Part shown: positions 1 through 8,102 of the stretch, piece by piece
Layout of the letters: every line of letters begins with the position of its first letter
Numbering within the stretch: position 1 is the stretch's first letter
Source: Paracoccaceae bacterium
Lineage (GTDB): Bacteria; Pseudomonadota; Alphaproteobacteria; Rhodobacterales; Rhodobacteraceae
NCBI GenBank assembly: GCA_902606585.1
Contig: CACLGX010000014.1
Span: 1 to 38,097, forward strand
Direction: 5' to 3'
DNA: 38,097 nt
The notes under the pieces: generated by a model
Databases searched by the model: none
What the model was told of the DNA's origin: nothing
Seen by the model: the letters and a program-made list of their open reading frames with translations, nothing else
Translations under genes and position numbers: made by a program

Positions 1-819
1 TAATTCTTCTGCAGGTCCGATGCCCGACAATAAAAGAATTTTGGGAGAATTTATAGCAGAAGCTGCAATTATGACCTCTTTTGAAGCATAAATACATTCG
101 AGTTTTCCATTTTTAAAGTATTCAACACCCTCTGCTTGCTTTTCATTTATGATAATTTTTGTGACTAAACCTCTAATGATCTGACATTTACCAGATCTCA
201 AAGCCGGTTTCAGATAAGCTTTAGCACTCGACCATCGTTTCCCATTTTTTATTGTTTGGTCCATAGGACCAAATCCCTCTTGTTGCTTCCCATTATAATC
301 CAAAGTTGTATGGTAACCTGCTTGCTGCCCAGCCTTTTCAAACGCCAAATTCAGTGGATTTACTCTTGCACCTCTAGTTATACTTAAAGGTCCATTTGTA
401 CCGCGATAGCTTTTTTCTCCACCATGACCTGCGCTATCCCAGTTTTCCAAGCGTTTAAAGTAAGGCAAAACATCCGCAGATGACCATCCATGGGCACCCA
501 TTTCAGCCCATTTATCGAAGTCTTTTGCGTGCCCTCTGACATAAACCATTCCATTTATACTGGAAGATCCGCCAAGCACTTTTCCTCTTGGACACGCCAA
601 TTTTCTTCCGCCCAGATGGGGTTCAGGCTCAGACGAGTAGCCCCAATCAAAACGCTGCATATTCATTGGATAGCTTAAAGCGGCTGGCATTTGTATCAAT
701 GGACTACCGTCGCCACCCCCAAATTCAATTACTGTAACTTTGTGCCCGGCTTCAGTGAGTCTGAAAGCAATAGCACAACCCGCGCTACCAGCACCAACAA
801 TCACGTAATCAGTATTCAC
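1..819 (-). CDS. GMC-family FAD oxidoreductase, choline dehydrogenase-like (3' end outside window)
   Basis: Only the N-terminal 273 residues are inside the window; the frame is still open at position 1. The FAD-binding GAGSAG loop is at residues 9-14. GMC signature 1 is at about residues 78-97 ([20 protein letters not shown]) and signature 2 at about 253-268 ([16 protein letters not shown]). These identify a flavin alcohol dehydrogenase of the choline dehydrogenase/BetA type. The start is a GTG giving [11 protein letters not shown], with GGGA a few bases upstream; no in-frame ATG lies closer. It follows DUF2842 on the same strand after a 128-bp spacer. The substrate could be choline or another alcohol: the family has many paralogues in roseobacters and the specificity-determining C-terminal half is not visible. 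Confidence 0.9.
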   Translation of the reverse strand, partial: MNTDYVIVGAGSAGCAIAFRLTEAGHKVTVIEFGGGDGSPLIQMPAALSYPMNMQRFDWGYSSEPEPHLGGRKLACPRGKVLGGSSSINGMVYVRGHAKDFDKWAEMGAHGWSSADVLPYFKRLENWDSAGHGGEKSYRGTNGPLSITRGARVNPLNLAFEKAGQQAGYHTTLDYNGKQQEGFGPMDQTIKNGKRWSSAKAYLKPALRSGKCQIIRGLVTKIIINEKQAEGVEYFKNGKLECIYASKEVIIAASAINSPKILLLSGIGPAEEL

Positions 820-947
820 AATCGTCCCATATATTTAATGCACTATATGTCGTAAGCACTTTTGAATTTTATGCAATTATAATTACAAATAAATTTGAGC
901 TACGCAGAATAAAAATTAATTCTGATGGGTACAGATTCTTCACTGCA

Positions 948-1157
948 CTATGGGTCTTCTTCTGCCTGCCCAACACCACGAAAAACTGATTTCAATGGAA
1001 AGGCCCAAACAACGCCAGATAAAAGATATATTAATAACTCTACAACGAAATTTGGCCTGTCAAAACTCGATATCAAATTTACGATCAAGATTATATACAC
1101 TGGCAAGCCGACTAACAAAATCAACAAAGATAATCGTCGTTTCAGTTTGTAAGACAT
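948..1157 (-). CDS. DUF2842 small membrane protein (69 aa)
   Basis: A small protein with two predicted membrane helices: residues about 8-30, rich in L/I/V, and about 38-58. A short acidic tail ends GQAEEDP. It resembles the DUF2842 family that commonly follows purA in Rhodobacterales. I chose the ATG at 1157 (MSYKLKRR) because GAGG lies 8 bases upstream. A start five codons earlier would overlap the end of purA and has no ribosome site. The gene begins 4 bases after the purA stop, so it is probably cotranscribed with purA. The function of the family is unknown. The opposite-strand open frames across this gene look like shadows. Confidence 0.8.
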   Translation of the reverse strand: MSYKLKRRLSLLILLVGLPVYIILIVNLISSFDRPNFVVELLIYLLSGVVWAFPLKSVFRGVGQAEEDP

Positions 1158-1161
1158 TTTA

Positions 1162-2454
1162 TCAATCCTCAAAAGGGTCCGTTACCAGAATTGTATCGTC
1201 ACGTTCAGGAGATGTAGATACTAGTGCCACAGGGCAATCTATCAACTCTTCTATTCTACGAACATATTTAATTGCATTGGCTGGCAAATCCGCCCATGAC
1301 CTTGCACCCTCTGTACTTTCGTCCCAGCCAGATATTTCTTCATAAATTGGTTTGCAGCGCGCTTGCTGATCTGCGGCAGTAGGCAGGTAATCAAGATCAT
1401 TTCCATCAAGCTCGTATCCAATACAGATTTTAAGTTTCTTAAAACCGTCCAAAACATCAAGTTTTGTAAGAGAAATACCAGTCACACCAGAAGTCGCACA
1501 AGTTTGTCGAACCAATACAGCATCAAACCAACCACACCGACGCTTGCGGCCTGTTGTAGTGCCAAATTCATGTCCTCTTTCCCCCAAACGATTGCCATTA
1601 TGATCGTCTAGTTCCGTCGGGAAAGGACCTTCACCAACCCTAGTTGTGTAGGCCTTTACAATCCCTAAAACAAAATCAATGCCATTGGGTCCGAGGCCTG
1701 AACCAGTCGCTGCCTGGCCCGCAATCACGTTGGACGATGTAACAAATGGGTAAGTTCCAAAATCAATATCTAGCAGGGCTCCTTGCGCACCCTCAAAAAG
1801 AATTCGTTTTCCCGCCCTCCTTTTTTCGTTCAAAACTTTCCAAACAGGGGCAGAGTATTTTAGGATCGTCGGCGCAATTTCATGCAAGTCAGAAATTAAG
1901 GTTGATTTATCAATTTCTTCAAGCTCCATTCCTCTGCGTAGAGTATTATGGTGCAGCAGCATTCTATCAATGCGAGCCTCCAAAGTACATCGATCCGCCA
2001 AGTCAGCTACACGTATAGCTCTTCTACCCACCTTATCTTCATAAGCTGGTCCAATTCCTCTTCCAGTAGTTCCAATTTTGGCAACTTTGTTTAGGTCTTC
2101 ACGCGCACGATCTAATTCTCCGTGAATAGGTAAAATAAGTGGCGTATTTTCAGCTATGATTAAGTTTTCTGGAGATATATCAACGCCCTGCGATCTAACT
2201 ATTTTTATTTCCTCGATCAAATGCCAAGGGTCTAGAACTACACCATTTCCAATGACTGATAGTTTACCTCCCCTTACCACGCCGGACGGAAGGGCATGCA
2301 ATTTGTAAGTCTTGCCATCAATAACGAGAGTATGCCCGGCGTTGTGACCGCCTTGAAAGCGAACGATAATATCGGCCCTTTCACTAAGCCAGTCAACAAT
2401 TTTTCCCTTACCTTCATCTCCCCACTGAGCGCCGACAACTACAACGTTTGCCAT
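1162..2454 (-). CDS. purA: adenylosuccinate synthetase
   Basis: PurA joins IMP and aspartate at the expense of GTP to form adenylosuccinate, the first committed step from IMP to AMP, in the cytoplasm. The 430-residue length is standard. Visible family motifs are the N-terminal GTP loop [11 protein letters not shown] (with the catalytic Asp), [27 protein letters not shown] and [12 protein letters not shown]. The start ATG at 2454 has GGAAGG about 9 bases upstream. The nitrile hydratase accessory gene ends 77 bases upstream on the same strand and DUF2842 starts 4 bases downstream. Readthrough from the nitrile hydratase genes is possible, but purA would normally need its own promoter, which I could not define with confidence. 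Confidence 0.98.
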   Translation of the reverse strand: MANVVVVGAQWGDEGKGKIVDWLSERADIIVRFQGGHNAGHTLVIDGKTYKLHALPSGVVRGGKLSVIGNGVVLDPWHLIEEIKIVRSQGVDISPENLIIAENTPLILPIHGELDRAREDLNKVAKIGTTGRGIGPAYEDKVGRRAIRVADLADRCTLEARIDRMLLHHNTLRRGMELEEIDKSTLISDLHEIAPTILKYSAPVWKVLNEKRRAGKRILFEGAQGALLDIDFGTYPFVTSSNVIAGQAATGSGLGPNGIDFVLGIVKAYTTRVGEGPFPTELDDHNGNRLGERGHEFGTTTGRKRRCGWFDAVLVRQTCATSGVTGISLTKLDVLDGFKKLKICIGYELDGNDLDYLPTAADQQARCKPIYEEISGWDESTEGARSWADLPANAIKYVRRIEELIDCPVALVSTSPERDDTILVTDPFED

Positions 2455-2531
2455 TAAAATTTTCCTTCCATCAAACGCGCTGACATATAGCTCCGTTCAT
2501 CAAAGAAAGGAACTAAAATATAGATTATAAG

Positions 2532-2864
2532 CTAATCAGGAGATAAATTTTTTAATTTCACAGGTTGGCCATGTGGAGTATTGAGAAATGCTGACTGCCA
2601 GTCTTGAAAATATTGAGTTATTTCATCGGACTGAATCTTTACCGTTTCTACTAAAAACTTTTCTAATGTTCTCAACCAAATTACATAGTAGTCATCGTCG
2701 TTAATTATCAAATCTTTAGATCCTTTTGACGATAGAGCACCACTGAAAGCCTTTGACCAATCTTTCCAATTAAAATGACCTTGCTCGTTGAGATGCACCG
2801 TCAATGCAAAAATTTGTGCATGCCATGGTTCATGAAAAGGTCGATACTCAGCCCTAAGGGACAT
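2532..2864 (-). CDS. nitrile hydratase accessory (activator) protein
   Basis: A 110-residue protein that closely resembles nitrile hydratase accessory proteins (the P14K/NhlE type). It has the Y-R-P-F-H-E-PWHAQIFALTVHLNEQGHF core near the N terminus and a W-x-x-x-L-E-x-x-L segment near residues 63-70. Such proteins deliver cobalt or help oxidise the metal-ligand cysteines of the alpha subunit. It follows the beta subunit with an 11-base overlap, as expected for a translationally coupled alpha-beta-activator operon. Length and position both fit the family. Which of the known activation mechanisms applies cannot be read from the sequence. Confidence 0.88.
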   Translation of the reverse strand: MSLRAEYRPFHEPWHAQIFALTVHLNEQGHFNWKDWSKAFSGALSSKGSKDLIINDDDYYVIWLRTLEKFLVETVKIQSDEITQYFQDWQSAFLNTPHGQPVKLKNLSPD

Positions 2865-3534
2865 TCGCTGGCTCCATGTAACTTTCCCAAATGTCTACAC
2901 ATAAAGTGTCTCCTGGGTTTTCAGGGCTTTCCCAAAGTTCAGATGCTAAAAACGAAACTGTGTAGAGATGTTCAGGTTGCTCGCCTAAATTATGCGCATG
3001 CGTGTCTGGGAATACATGAGCACCATGACAGATTTCGATTTTACCTTCACTTCTTTCGACATATTTTGGTAATCGCGTATGGCCGCCAGAAATAAATTTA
3101 TTATCAGCACGTCTTGTTTTTACCCGTTGACCTACCAGAAATTTGGGGGAGTCCTCTACAGATCTGGAGGTAGGCGCGCCCCTACTCAAAACCCCTGCTA
3201 CGTCCGCAGCGAGAAGTTTCCTACTGCTTAATGGATGAGTTTTTAGGATAGGATTTAAAAACTCATCTGCACTAATAACTCCCTTATTAACTAGGAGGTT
3301 AGCTAGTGCAGAAATCCATTTGTCATAATACGAAAATGCACAATAGTCTTTCGGAGGAAGACATTCTCTAGAATGCCGTGACATATCTAAGTTCCATTGC
3401 CTAAGAGATCCTGACGCCAAGGTTACTGCTAAAGCTCTAGCGTGCCATTCTTCTTTAAAAGTCTTGTCTGTGATGGAACCAGGTTGAACCTTTCCATCGC
3501 CAAATCGCCCGCCCATATCATGAACCCGACTCAC
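2854..3534 (-). CDS. nthB: nitrile hydratase subunit beta
   Basis: A 226-residue beta subunit of nitrile hydratase, which hydrates nitriles to amides in the cytoplasm as an alpha-beta complex. The N-terminal VHDMGGRFGDGKV is the family hallmark. The C-terminal half has the SH3-like barrel motifs: VGQRVKTRRAD, GHTRLPKYVERSEGKIE, HGAHVFPDTHAHNLGE, and an end close to LWESYMEP. The start ATG overlaps the alpha stop codon by 4 bases (ATGA). Length and architecture are normal. The beta subunit shapes the substrate channel, but substrate preference cannot be deduced here. Confidence 0.95.
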   Translation of the reverse strand: MSRVHDMGGRFGDGKVQPGSITDKTFKEEWHARALAVTLASGSLRQWNLDMSRHSRECLPPKDYCAFSYYDKWISALANLLVNKGVISADEFLNPILKTHPLSSRKLLAADVAGVLSRGAPTSRSVEDSPKFLVGQRVKTRRADNKFISGGHTRLPKYVERSEGKIEICHGAHVFPDTHAHNLGEQPEHLYTVSFLASELWESPENPGDTLCVDIWESYMEPANVP

Positions 3535-4145
3535 GACGAACTTCCTATCAACGCAGTTCCTATCATCGCATCTCGTGAGATTATTTCTATGAGTTGCTCT
3601 TCATCAAAATCTTTGTATTTGTCGGGTAAAATTGGAAGCACTAAATATCTTATTTCAGCAGTGGAATCCCAAACCCTAACTTTAGTATTTTTGGGTAAGG
3701 TCACACCAAACTCTGACAAGCACTTTCTGGGTTCTCTGACGACACGAGAGCGATATTCATCAGATTTGTACCAAGTGGGAGGGATCCCAAGAAGCGGCCA
3801 AGGATAACAGCTGCATAAAGTACACACCACAATATTATGAATTTTTGGAGTGTTCTCTACAACTTTAACATGCTCACCTTGTCGACCCAAAAAACCATGT
3901 TTTTCCAAAATTTGCATTGGATCGTCTATTAAAGCCTTCTTAAAATTTTTATCCAACAAAGCTTTGGCAATTATTTTCGCCCCATTTTTTGGGCCAATTT
4001 TATTTTGGTATGTATCAATAATTTCGTCGAGTGCTGCAGGGTCAATTAAACCTCGTTTTACAAGCGCAGTTTCTAGAGCTTTAACTTTTAGTTCCGGGTC
4101 AGATGGCAGCAAAGAGTGGCTATGTTTTTCAACATCGTGTGACAT
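3531..4145 (-). CDS. nthA: nitrile hydratase subunit alpha, cobalt-type
   Basis: The 204-residue metal-binding subunit. The metal site VCTLCSC is at residues 107-113, with ligand cysteines C108, C111 and C113 and serine S112, followed by YPWPLLGIPPTWYK. Thr rather than Ser after the first Cys is the established mark of cobalt rather than iron nitrile hydratases. By family knowledge, two of the cysteines are post-translationally oxidised. The C-terminal segment (VRVWDSTAEIRYLVLP) is typical. It is the first gene of a three-gene minus-strand operon and diverges from secG across 105 bp. Thiocyanate hydrolase gamma subunits share the motif, but the separate beta gene of normal nitrile hydratase size favours nitrile hydratase. 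Confidence 0.95.
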   Translation of the reverse strand: MSHDVEKHSHSLLPSDPELKVKALETALVKRGLIDPAALDEIIDTYQNKIGPKNGAKIIAKALLDKNFKKALIDDPMQILEKHGFLGRQGEHVKVVENTPKIHNIVVCTLCSCYPWPLLGIPPTWYKSDEYRSRVVREPRKCLSEFGVTLPKNTKVRVWDSTAEIRYLVLPILPDKYKDFDEEQLIEIISRDAMIGTALIGSSS

Positions 4146-4250
4146 AACAAAAATTATGATTAGCTTAATTCTTTTTGTCTATAGTTAAGAGCACTTGCCC
4201 CCAGTAAAAAACTTCAATATCTAACTGCTAAATAAATCGGGCCGCATGTT

Positions 4251-4625
4251 ATGGAAAACATAGTATTAACAATTCATCTGATACTCGCTTTGGCGTTAGT
4301 CGGTATCGTATTGCTCCAACGCTCTGAAGGTGGAGGTTTGGGTTTAGGCGGAGGCGGTGGCGGCGGCGATGGCATTATGTCCGGCCGCGGAGCGGCAACA
4401 GCGCTTACCAAAATAACTTGGGTTTTGGCCATTGCATTTATTATCACCTCAATGTCTCTCACAATAATCGCTTCAAGGAATGCAAACTCATCATCCATTT
4501 TCGATCGCCTAGGAAATGAAAGTCAGAGTGAAGAAATAGATACCGATGCTTTACTTCCTCCAACAGATGAATTGTTGCCACCAGTTAAGGGTGAACAGGC
4601 ACCTCTTGTCCCGAGTGCGGATTAG
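4251..4625 (+). CDS. secG: preprotein translocase subunit SecG
   Basis: A 124-residue inner-membrane protein that assists SecYE during protein export. It shows the SecG pattern: a first helix (about residues 3-20), the LLQRSEGGGLG loop followed by a glycine run (about residues 22-39), a second helix (about 54-72), and an acidic, proline-rich tail. The ATG at 4251 is used because an ATG 5 bases upstream is out of frame. Its ribosome site is weak. It lies directly before pyrG, the usual order in Rhodobacterales, and diverges from the nitrile hydratase operon. The tail is longer than in E. coli SecG, which is common in alphaproteobacteria. Confidence 0.95.
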   Translation: MENIVLTIHLILALALVGIVLLQRSEGGGLGLGGGGGGGDGIMSGRGAATALTKITWVLAIAFIITSMSLTIIASRNANSSSIFDRLGNESQSEEIDTDALLPPTDELLPPVKGEQAPLVPSAD

Positions 4626-4721
4626 ACACAATAGGTAGTTATTTTTTCCAATTGAGTACCATCATGTAGACACTCAGTTGCCAAACTGCCACGAATCCTT
4701 TATTCATTAAATCCCGTAGGT

Positions 4722-4740
4722 GTGAGATAAATTTTCTCAC
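4722..4740 (+). promoter_or_regulatory. inverted repeat upstream of pyrG
   Basis: A perfect 6-bp inverted repeat GTGAGA / TCTCAC with a 7-base AT-rich spacer, ending 39 bases before the inferred pyrG start. No T-run follows it, so it is unlikely to be an intrinsic terminator. It could be an operator or a leader hairpin. A GATAAT that could serve as a -10 lies at 4759-4764, which would make the leader very short. The function is inferred only from position. Confidence 0.35.
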
Positions 4741-4779
4741 GTTTGTCAAAATTAGACTGATAATTGCGGGGTCATCAAA

Positions 4780-6423
4780 ATAGCAAGGTTTGTTTTCATT
4801 ACAGGTGGAGTCGTTTCCTCATTAGGAAAAGGTTTGGCATCTGCAGCACTTGGAGCTTTGCTACAATCGCGTGGGTATTCAGTACGCTTGAGAAAACTAG
4901 ATCCATATTTAAATGTAGACCCTGGTACTATGAGTCCATTCGAGCATGGTGAAGTTTTTGTAACTGACGATGGCGCAGAAACAGATTTGGATTTAGGGCA
5001 TTATGAAAGATTTACAGGTGTGGCAGCCCGGTATACTGATTCTGTTTCCTCTGGCCGTATTTACTCGAATGTTTTGGAAAAAGAGCGCCGTGGAGATTAC
5101 CTGGGCAAAACTATCCAAGTTATTCCCCATGTTACAAATGAAATTAAAGAATTTATCTCTATTGGGGAGGATGAAGTCGATTTTATGCTCTGTGAAATTG
5201 GTGGGACAGTAGGAGATATTGAGGGTTTACCATTTTTCGAAGCTATTCGACAGTTTTCGCAAGATAAACCACGAGGCCAATGCATCTTTATGCATTTGAC
5301 ATTGCTTCCCTTTATTAGGGCGAGTGGCGAACTCAAAACAAAACCTACTCAACACAGTGTTAAAGAGTTAAGATCAATCGGTATCACTCCTGATATCTTA
5401 GTTTGTAGATCTGAGGGCTCCATACCTGAAAAGGAACGGGAAAAACTGGCATTATTTTGCAATGTAAGACCTGAATCCGTTATTGCAGCTCAGGATTTAA
5501 AATCAATTTATGAGGCCCCAATCGTATATAATCGCGAGGGGCTCGATCAGGCAGTACTTAATGCATTCAATATCGCGCCTGCTCCAAAACCAGATCTAAG
5601 TATTTGGGAAGACGTCGCAGACCGTGTGTATAATCCCGAGGGTGAAGTGAACGTTGCCATTGTAGGCAAATACACACAACTGGAGGATGCATATAAATCA
5701 ATAGCAGAGGCACTCACTCATGGCGGTTTAGCAAACAGGGTTAAAGTTAATATCGAATGGGTAGATGCAGAGGCTTTTGATACAAAAGATCCCACCCTGA
5801 AATTACAAGGTTTTAATGCAATCCTAGTTCCGGGAGGTTTCGGAGAGCGTGGGACAGAGGGTAAAATAAGAGCAGCTCAGTTTGCGAGAGAAAATCATAT
5901 ACCTTATCTTGGGATCTGCCTTGGCATGCAAATGGCAGTGATTGAAGCTGCGAGAAATGTGGTTGGCTATAAGAATGCCGGATCTGAGGAATTTGATCAT
6001 GAAGCAGGCAAGAAACGATTTGAACCCGTTGTTTATCATTTAAAAGAGTGGATACAGGGCAACCAAACTATAGAACGATCTGTCAGCGATGATAAGGGCG
6101 GGACAATGCGACTAGGTGCTTACAGCGCGACATTAATTGATGGAAGCAAGGTTGCATCAATTTATGGAGCATCTCAAATAGAAGAACGGCATAGGCATCG
6201 ATATGAGGTCGATACAAAATACCAAAAAAAGTTAGAAACTGCAGGTCTAGTTTTCTCCGGGATGTCTCCAGATGGGCGTCTGCCTGAAATTATAGAATGG
6301 GCAGATCATCCATGGTTTATAGGTGTCCAATTTCACCCAGAATTGAAATCAAAACCATTTGATCCTCATCCCTTATTTAGAGATTTTATCGGAGCCGCCA
6401 AGAAAATGTCCCGATTAGTTTAA
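4780..6423 (+). CDS. pyrG: CTP synthase, apparently starting at ATA
   Basis: PyrG converts UTP to CTP using glutamine and ATP. Read from 4780 the protein is 547 residues, the normal length. It begins (M)[17 protein letters not shown], the invariant synthetase nucleotide loop, with K17. The C-terminal class I amidotransferase half carries VPGGFGERG, the nucleophile motif GICLGMQM and the FHPE histidine/glutamate. The codon in the starting position is ATA, and the frame closes at a TAG at 4753. The only other near-cognate start is ATC at 4774; there is no in-frame ATG, GTG or TTG upstream of the loop. GGGG lies 8 bases before the ATA. The first standard start (TTG at 4834) would remove the nucleotide loop. 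The gene follows secG by 154 bp. Confidence 0.93.
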   Translation: MARFVFITGGVVSSLGKGLASAALGALLQSRGYSVRLRKLDPYLNVDPGTMSPFEHGEVFVTDDGAETDLDLGHYERFTGVAARYTDSVSSGRIYSNVLEKERRGDYLGKTIQVIPHVTNEIKEFISIGEDEVDFMLCEIGGTVGDIEGLPFFEAIRQFSQDKPRGQCIFMHLTLLPFIRASGELKTKPTQHSVKELRSIGITPDILVCRSEGSIPEKEREKLALFCNVRPESVIAAQDLKSIYEAPIVYNREGLDQAVLNAFNIAPAPKPDLSIWEDVADRVYNPEGEVNVAIVGKYTQLEDAYKSIAEALTHGGLANRVKVNIEWVDAEAFDTKDPTLKLQGFNAILVPGGFGERGTEGKIRAAQFARENHIPYLGICLGMQMAVIEAARNVVGYKNAGSEEFDHEAGKKRFEPVVYHLKEWIQGNQTIERSVSDDKGGTMRLGAYSATLIDGSKVASIYGASQIEERHRHRYEVDTKYQKKLETAGLVFSGMSPDGRLPEIIEWADHPWFIGVQFHPELKSKPFDPHPLFRDFIGAAKKMSRLV

Positions 6424-6547
6424 TTTTTTCAGACTGCGGTTTTGGTCTATCTCGCTTATTATAGCAGCGTGTTATTATTTGCTAATAGTTGCACAATAAA
6501 TTAAAAATATTATCTTCGTAGTATCAAATTTTGGAGCTTTAAAAATT

Positions 6548-6841
6548 ATGCCTAAAGGTTACTGGATCGCACATGTTGATGTCCATAATGATGAAACTTA
6601 TGCCAAATATCGTGAAGCCAACGCACTAGCTTTTGACAAATTTGGAGCTCGCTTCATCGTAAGAGGAGGTCAACAAATCATTGAAGAAGGCCATTCGAAA
6701 CCGCGTACGGTGGTTATTGAATTTGATGACTTTAAAACAGCAAAAGAATGCTACGAAAGCAAAGAATACCAAAATGCAAAAAAAATAAGAGACGCTGTTT
6801 CAACTGGCGACATGGTAATAGTAGAGGGATATGACGGCTGA
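6548..6841 (+). CDS. DUF1330 family protein
   Basis: A 97-residue protein with the DUF1330 pattern: MPKGYWIAHVDV at the N terminus, YxKYREAN, FGARFIVRGG, RTVVIEFDDFKTA and the end GDMVIVEGYDG. The fold is a dimeric alpha-beta barrel (ferredoxin-like) related to small monooxygenases and EthD-like proteins, but the family has no settled reaction. It starts 124 bp after pyrG. Its TGA stop shares a base with the ATG of the next gene (TGATG at 6839-6843), so it is probably translated together with the TerB-like gene. The pyrG-side spacer shows only a 4-bp hairpin. Confidence 0.85.
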   Translation: MPKGYWIAHVDVHNDETYAKYREANALAFDKFGARFIVRGGQQIIEEGHSKPRTVVIEFDDFKTAKECYESKEYQNAKKIRDAVSTGDMVIVEGYDG

Positions 6842-7278
6842 TGTTAAAAAATTTACTCGATGTGCTACTTGGTAGCGAGGAAGATAAATTAAATGACGAC
6901 GATGAAAAAATTGCGTTAGCTGCTTTGTGCGTAAGAGTAGCAAAATCAGACAATATTTACGACTCAAGTGAAATTTCAAGTATTGATGCCGAACTGAGCC
7001 AACATTTCTCGATGGATTTGGCTGATGCAGCGATTTTACGCCAGCAAGCGGAAAAACTAGAACAGGAAGCTCCAGATACAGTAAGATTTACCAGAGCAAT
7101 CAAAGAAAAGATTGAGCTAGATAAAAGGCGCGAAATTCTTGAAACATTGTGGAAAATTACTCTGGCCGATGGCAAACGGGAAGCAGAAGAAGATTCTTTA
7201 ATTAGATTGATTTCTAGCCTGCTGGGCCTGACTGATATTGAGAGTGCCAGGGCTCGCCAGAAAGTAGCGAAAAAATGA
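6841..7278 (+). CDS. TerB-like (tellurite-resistance/DjlA N-domain family) protein
   Basis: A 145-residue all-helical protein resembling the TerB/DjlA N-terminal domain found in uncharacterised alphaproteobacterial proteins. Two repeats carry the family's acidic pattern: ALCVRVAKSDNIYDSSEISSID at about residues 28-49 and TLWKITLADGKREAEEDSLI at about 101-120. The second has the A-D-G-x-x-x-x-E-E metal-binding-like motif. No signal peptide or membrane helix is visible. It is coupled by overlapping codons to the DUF1330 gene upstream and the PhnD-like gene downstream (4-base ATGA overlap). No other ter genes are nearby, so tellurite resistance should not be assumed. Confidence 0.8.
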   Translation: MLKNLLDVLLGSEEDKLNDDDEKIALAALCVRVAKSDNIYDSSEISSIDAELSQHFSMDLADAAILRQQAEKLEQEAPDTVRFTRAIKEKIELDKRREILETLWKITLADGKREAEEDSLIRLISSLLGLTDIESARARQKVAKK

Positions 7279-7988
7279 TTGCTGGCCTGCCAATGTATGA
7301 ACGGCCGGAATTGTTTGAAGCTCACAATAATTTTTGGCAGTTAATCCACGAACAAATAGTTGGATCACCAAAGATACTATCTAGAAATATTGCCCCCTGG
7401 GACTTATGGACATCGCCACAACTATTTCTTGCACAAACCTGTAGCTCGCCCTATCGAGAAAGTTTACATAAAATAGTAAATTACGTTGGCACCGCTGATT
7501 ATGATTTGCCAAACTGCCCACCTGGTTATTACAATAGTCTAATAATTAGTCGGCGAGGCTATGAAATTTCAGAAATTAAAAATTGTACTTTTGGTTTCAA
7601 TGAGAAAATCTCTCATTCAGGCTGGACCGCTCCCATGGCTCACTTCAGAAAGTTGAATGTTGCACCGAAGTTCCTGAAAAAAACAGGATCACACAGGGCC
7701 TCCGTAAAATCAGTAGCAAGCGGTCAAATAGATTTTGCAGCAATCGATGCTCAGAGTTGGCGTTTCATCAAGGAATATGACAATTTTGCAATAAATATCA
7801 GGGTTCTCGATCATACTAATCCAACCCCAGGCTTGCCATTCATAACTAGCCAAAGTAGCCTAAAAAAGAACTTATTTGATGCTATCAAGAAAGCCATCGA
7901 AGTTTTGTCGGAAAAATATAGATCACTTCTATATCTAAATGATTTTGTGACAATAGAAGAGAAAAAATATATTGGATCTGCGTGCTAA
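7275..7988 (+). CDS. PhnD/SsuA-like periplasmic-binding-fold protein without a signal peptide
   Basis: A 237-residue protein resembling the phosphate/phosphonate-binding PhnD family. Recognisable parts are the N-terminal IAGLPMYERPE strand, the FGFNEKISHSGWTAPM hinge region, GSHRASVKSVASGQIDFAAIDAQSW (residues about 138-162, the usual S-x-x-x-V-x-x-G-x-x-D-x-A-A-I-D pattern) and TPGLPFIT. The N terminus begins directly with the first beta strand. There is no signal peptide or lipobox, so as annotated it would stay in the cytoplasm. No permease or ATPase of the Phn type is adjacent; the ABC operon downstream is of another family and has its own binding protein. A ligand-sensing or enzymatic role is possible. 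Confidence 0.75.
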   Translation: MIAGLPMYERPELFEAHNNFWQLIHEQIVGSPKILSRNIAPWDLWTSPQLFLAQTCSSPYRESLHKIVNYVGTADYDLPNCPPGYYNSLIISRRGYEISEIKNCTFGFNEKISHSGWTAPMAHFRKLNVAPKFLKKTGSHRASVKSVASGQIDFAAIDAQSWRFIKEYDNFAINIRVLDHTNPTPGLPFITSQSSLKKNLFDAIKKAIEVLSEKYRSLLYLNDFVTIEEKKYIGSAC

Positions 7989-8045
7989 TGTAATCAGCAT
8001 CATAAATACAACCATTCGAAAAATATAATTCTTAAGGTTTGATGA

Positions 8046-8075
8046 TTGCATTGCTTCAATATTTCTTTCTAAAAT
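8046..8075 (+). promoter_or_regulatory. possible promoter of the ABC / glutamylation operon
   Basis: TTGCAT (8046-8051) and TAAAAT (8070-8075) are separated by 18 bp, about 30 bases before the first gene of the long plus-strand operon. The region is AT-rich, so the match may be chance, but the 114-bp gap after the PhnD-like gene makes a promoter here plausible. Confidence 0.25.
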
Positions 8076-8102
8076 TGGGCGGATGATAAATTTGAGAATC
8101 GC

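Noticed and set aside
905-924. Inverted repeat CAGAAT-N8-ATTCTG after DUF2842 as a terminator
   Set aside because: The stem is short and AT-rich and no T-run follows it on the minus strand. In an AT-rich spacer it may be chance.
950-1345. 131-residue open frame on the plus strand across purA and DUF2842
   Set aside because: It lies opposite two confident genes, has no family resemblance and ordinary low-complexity composition. It is a shadow.
1371-1379. CTGCGGCAG in purA, and again at 22209-22217 in rpoH, as PhaR sites
   Set aside because: The half-sites are separated by one base, not three or four, and both lie inside coding sequence of unrelated genes.
4834-6423. pyrG starting at the TTG at 4834
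   Set aside because: It would remove residues 1-18, including the [10 protein letters not shown] nucleotide loop that all CTP synthases need. The in-frame sequence upstream encodes exactly this loop.
6424-6470. Terminator after pyrG
   Set aside because: Only a 4-bp AGAC/GTCT stem can form, with an 11-base loop and no T-run.
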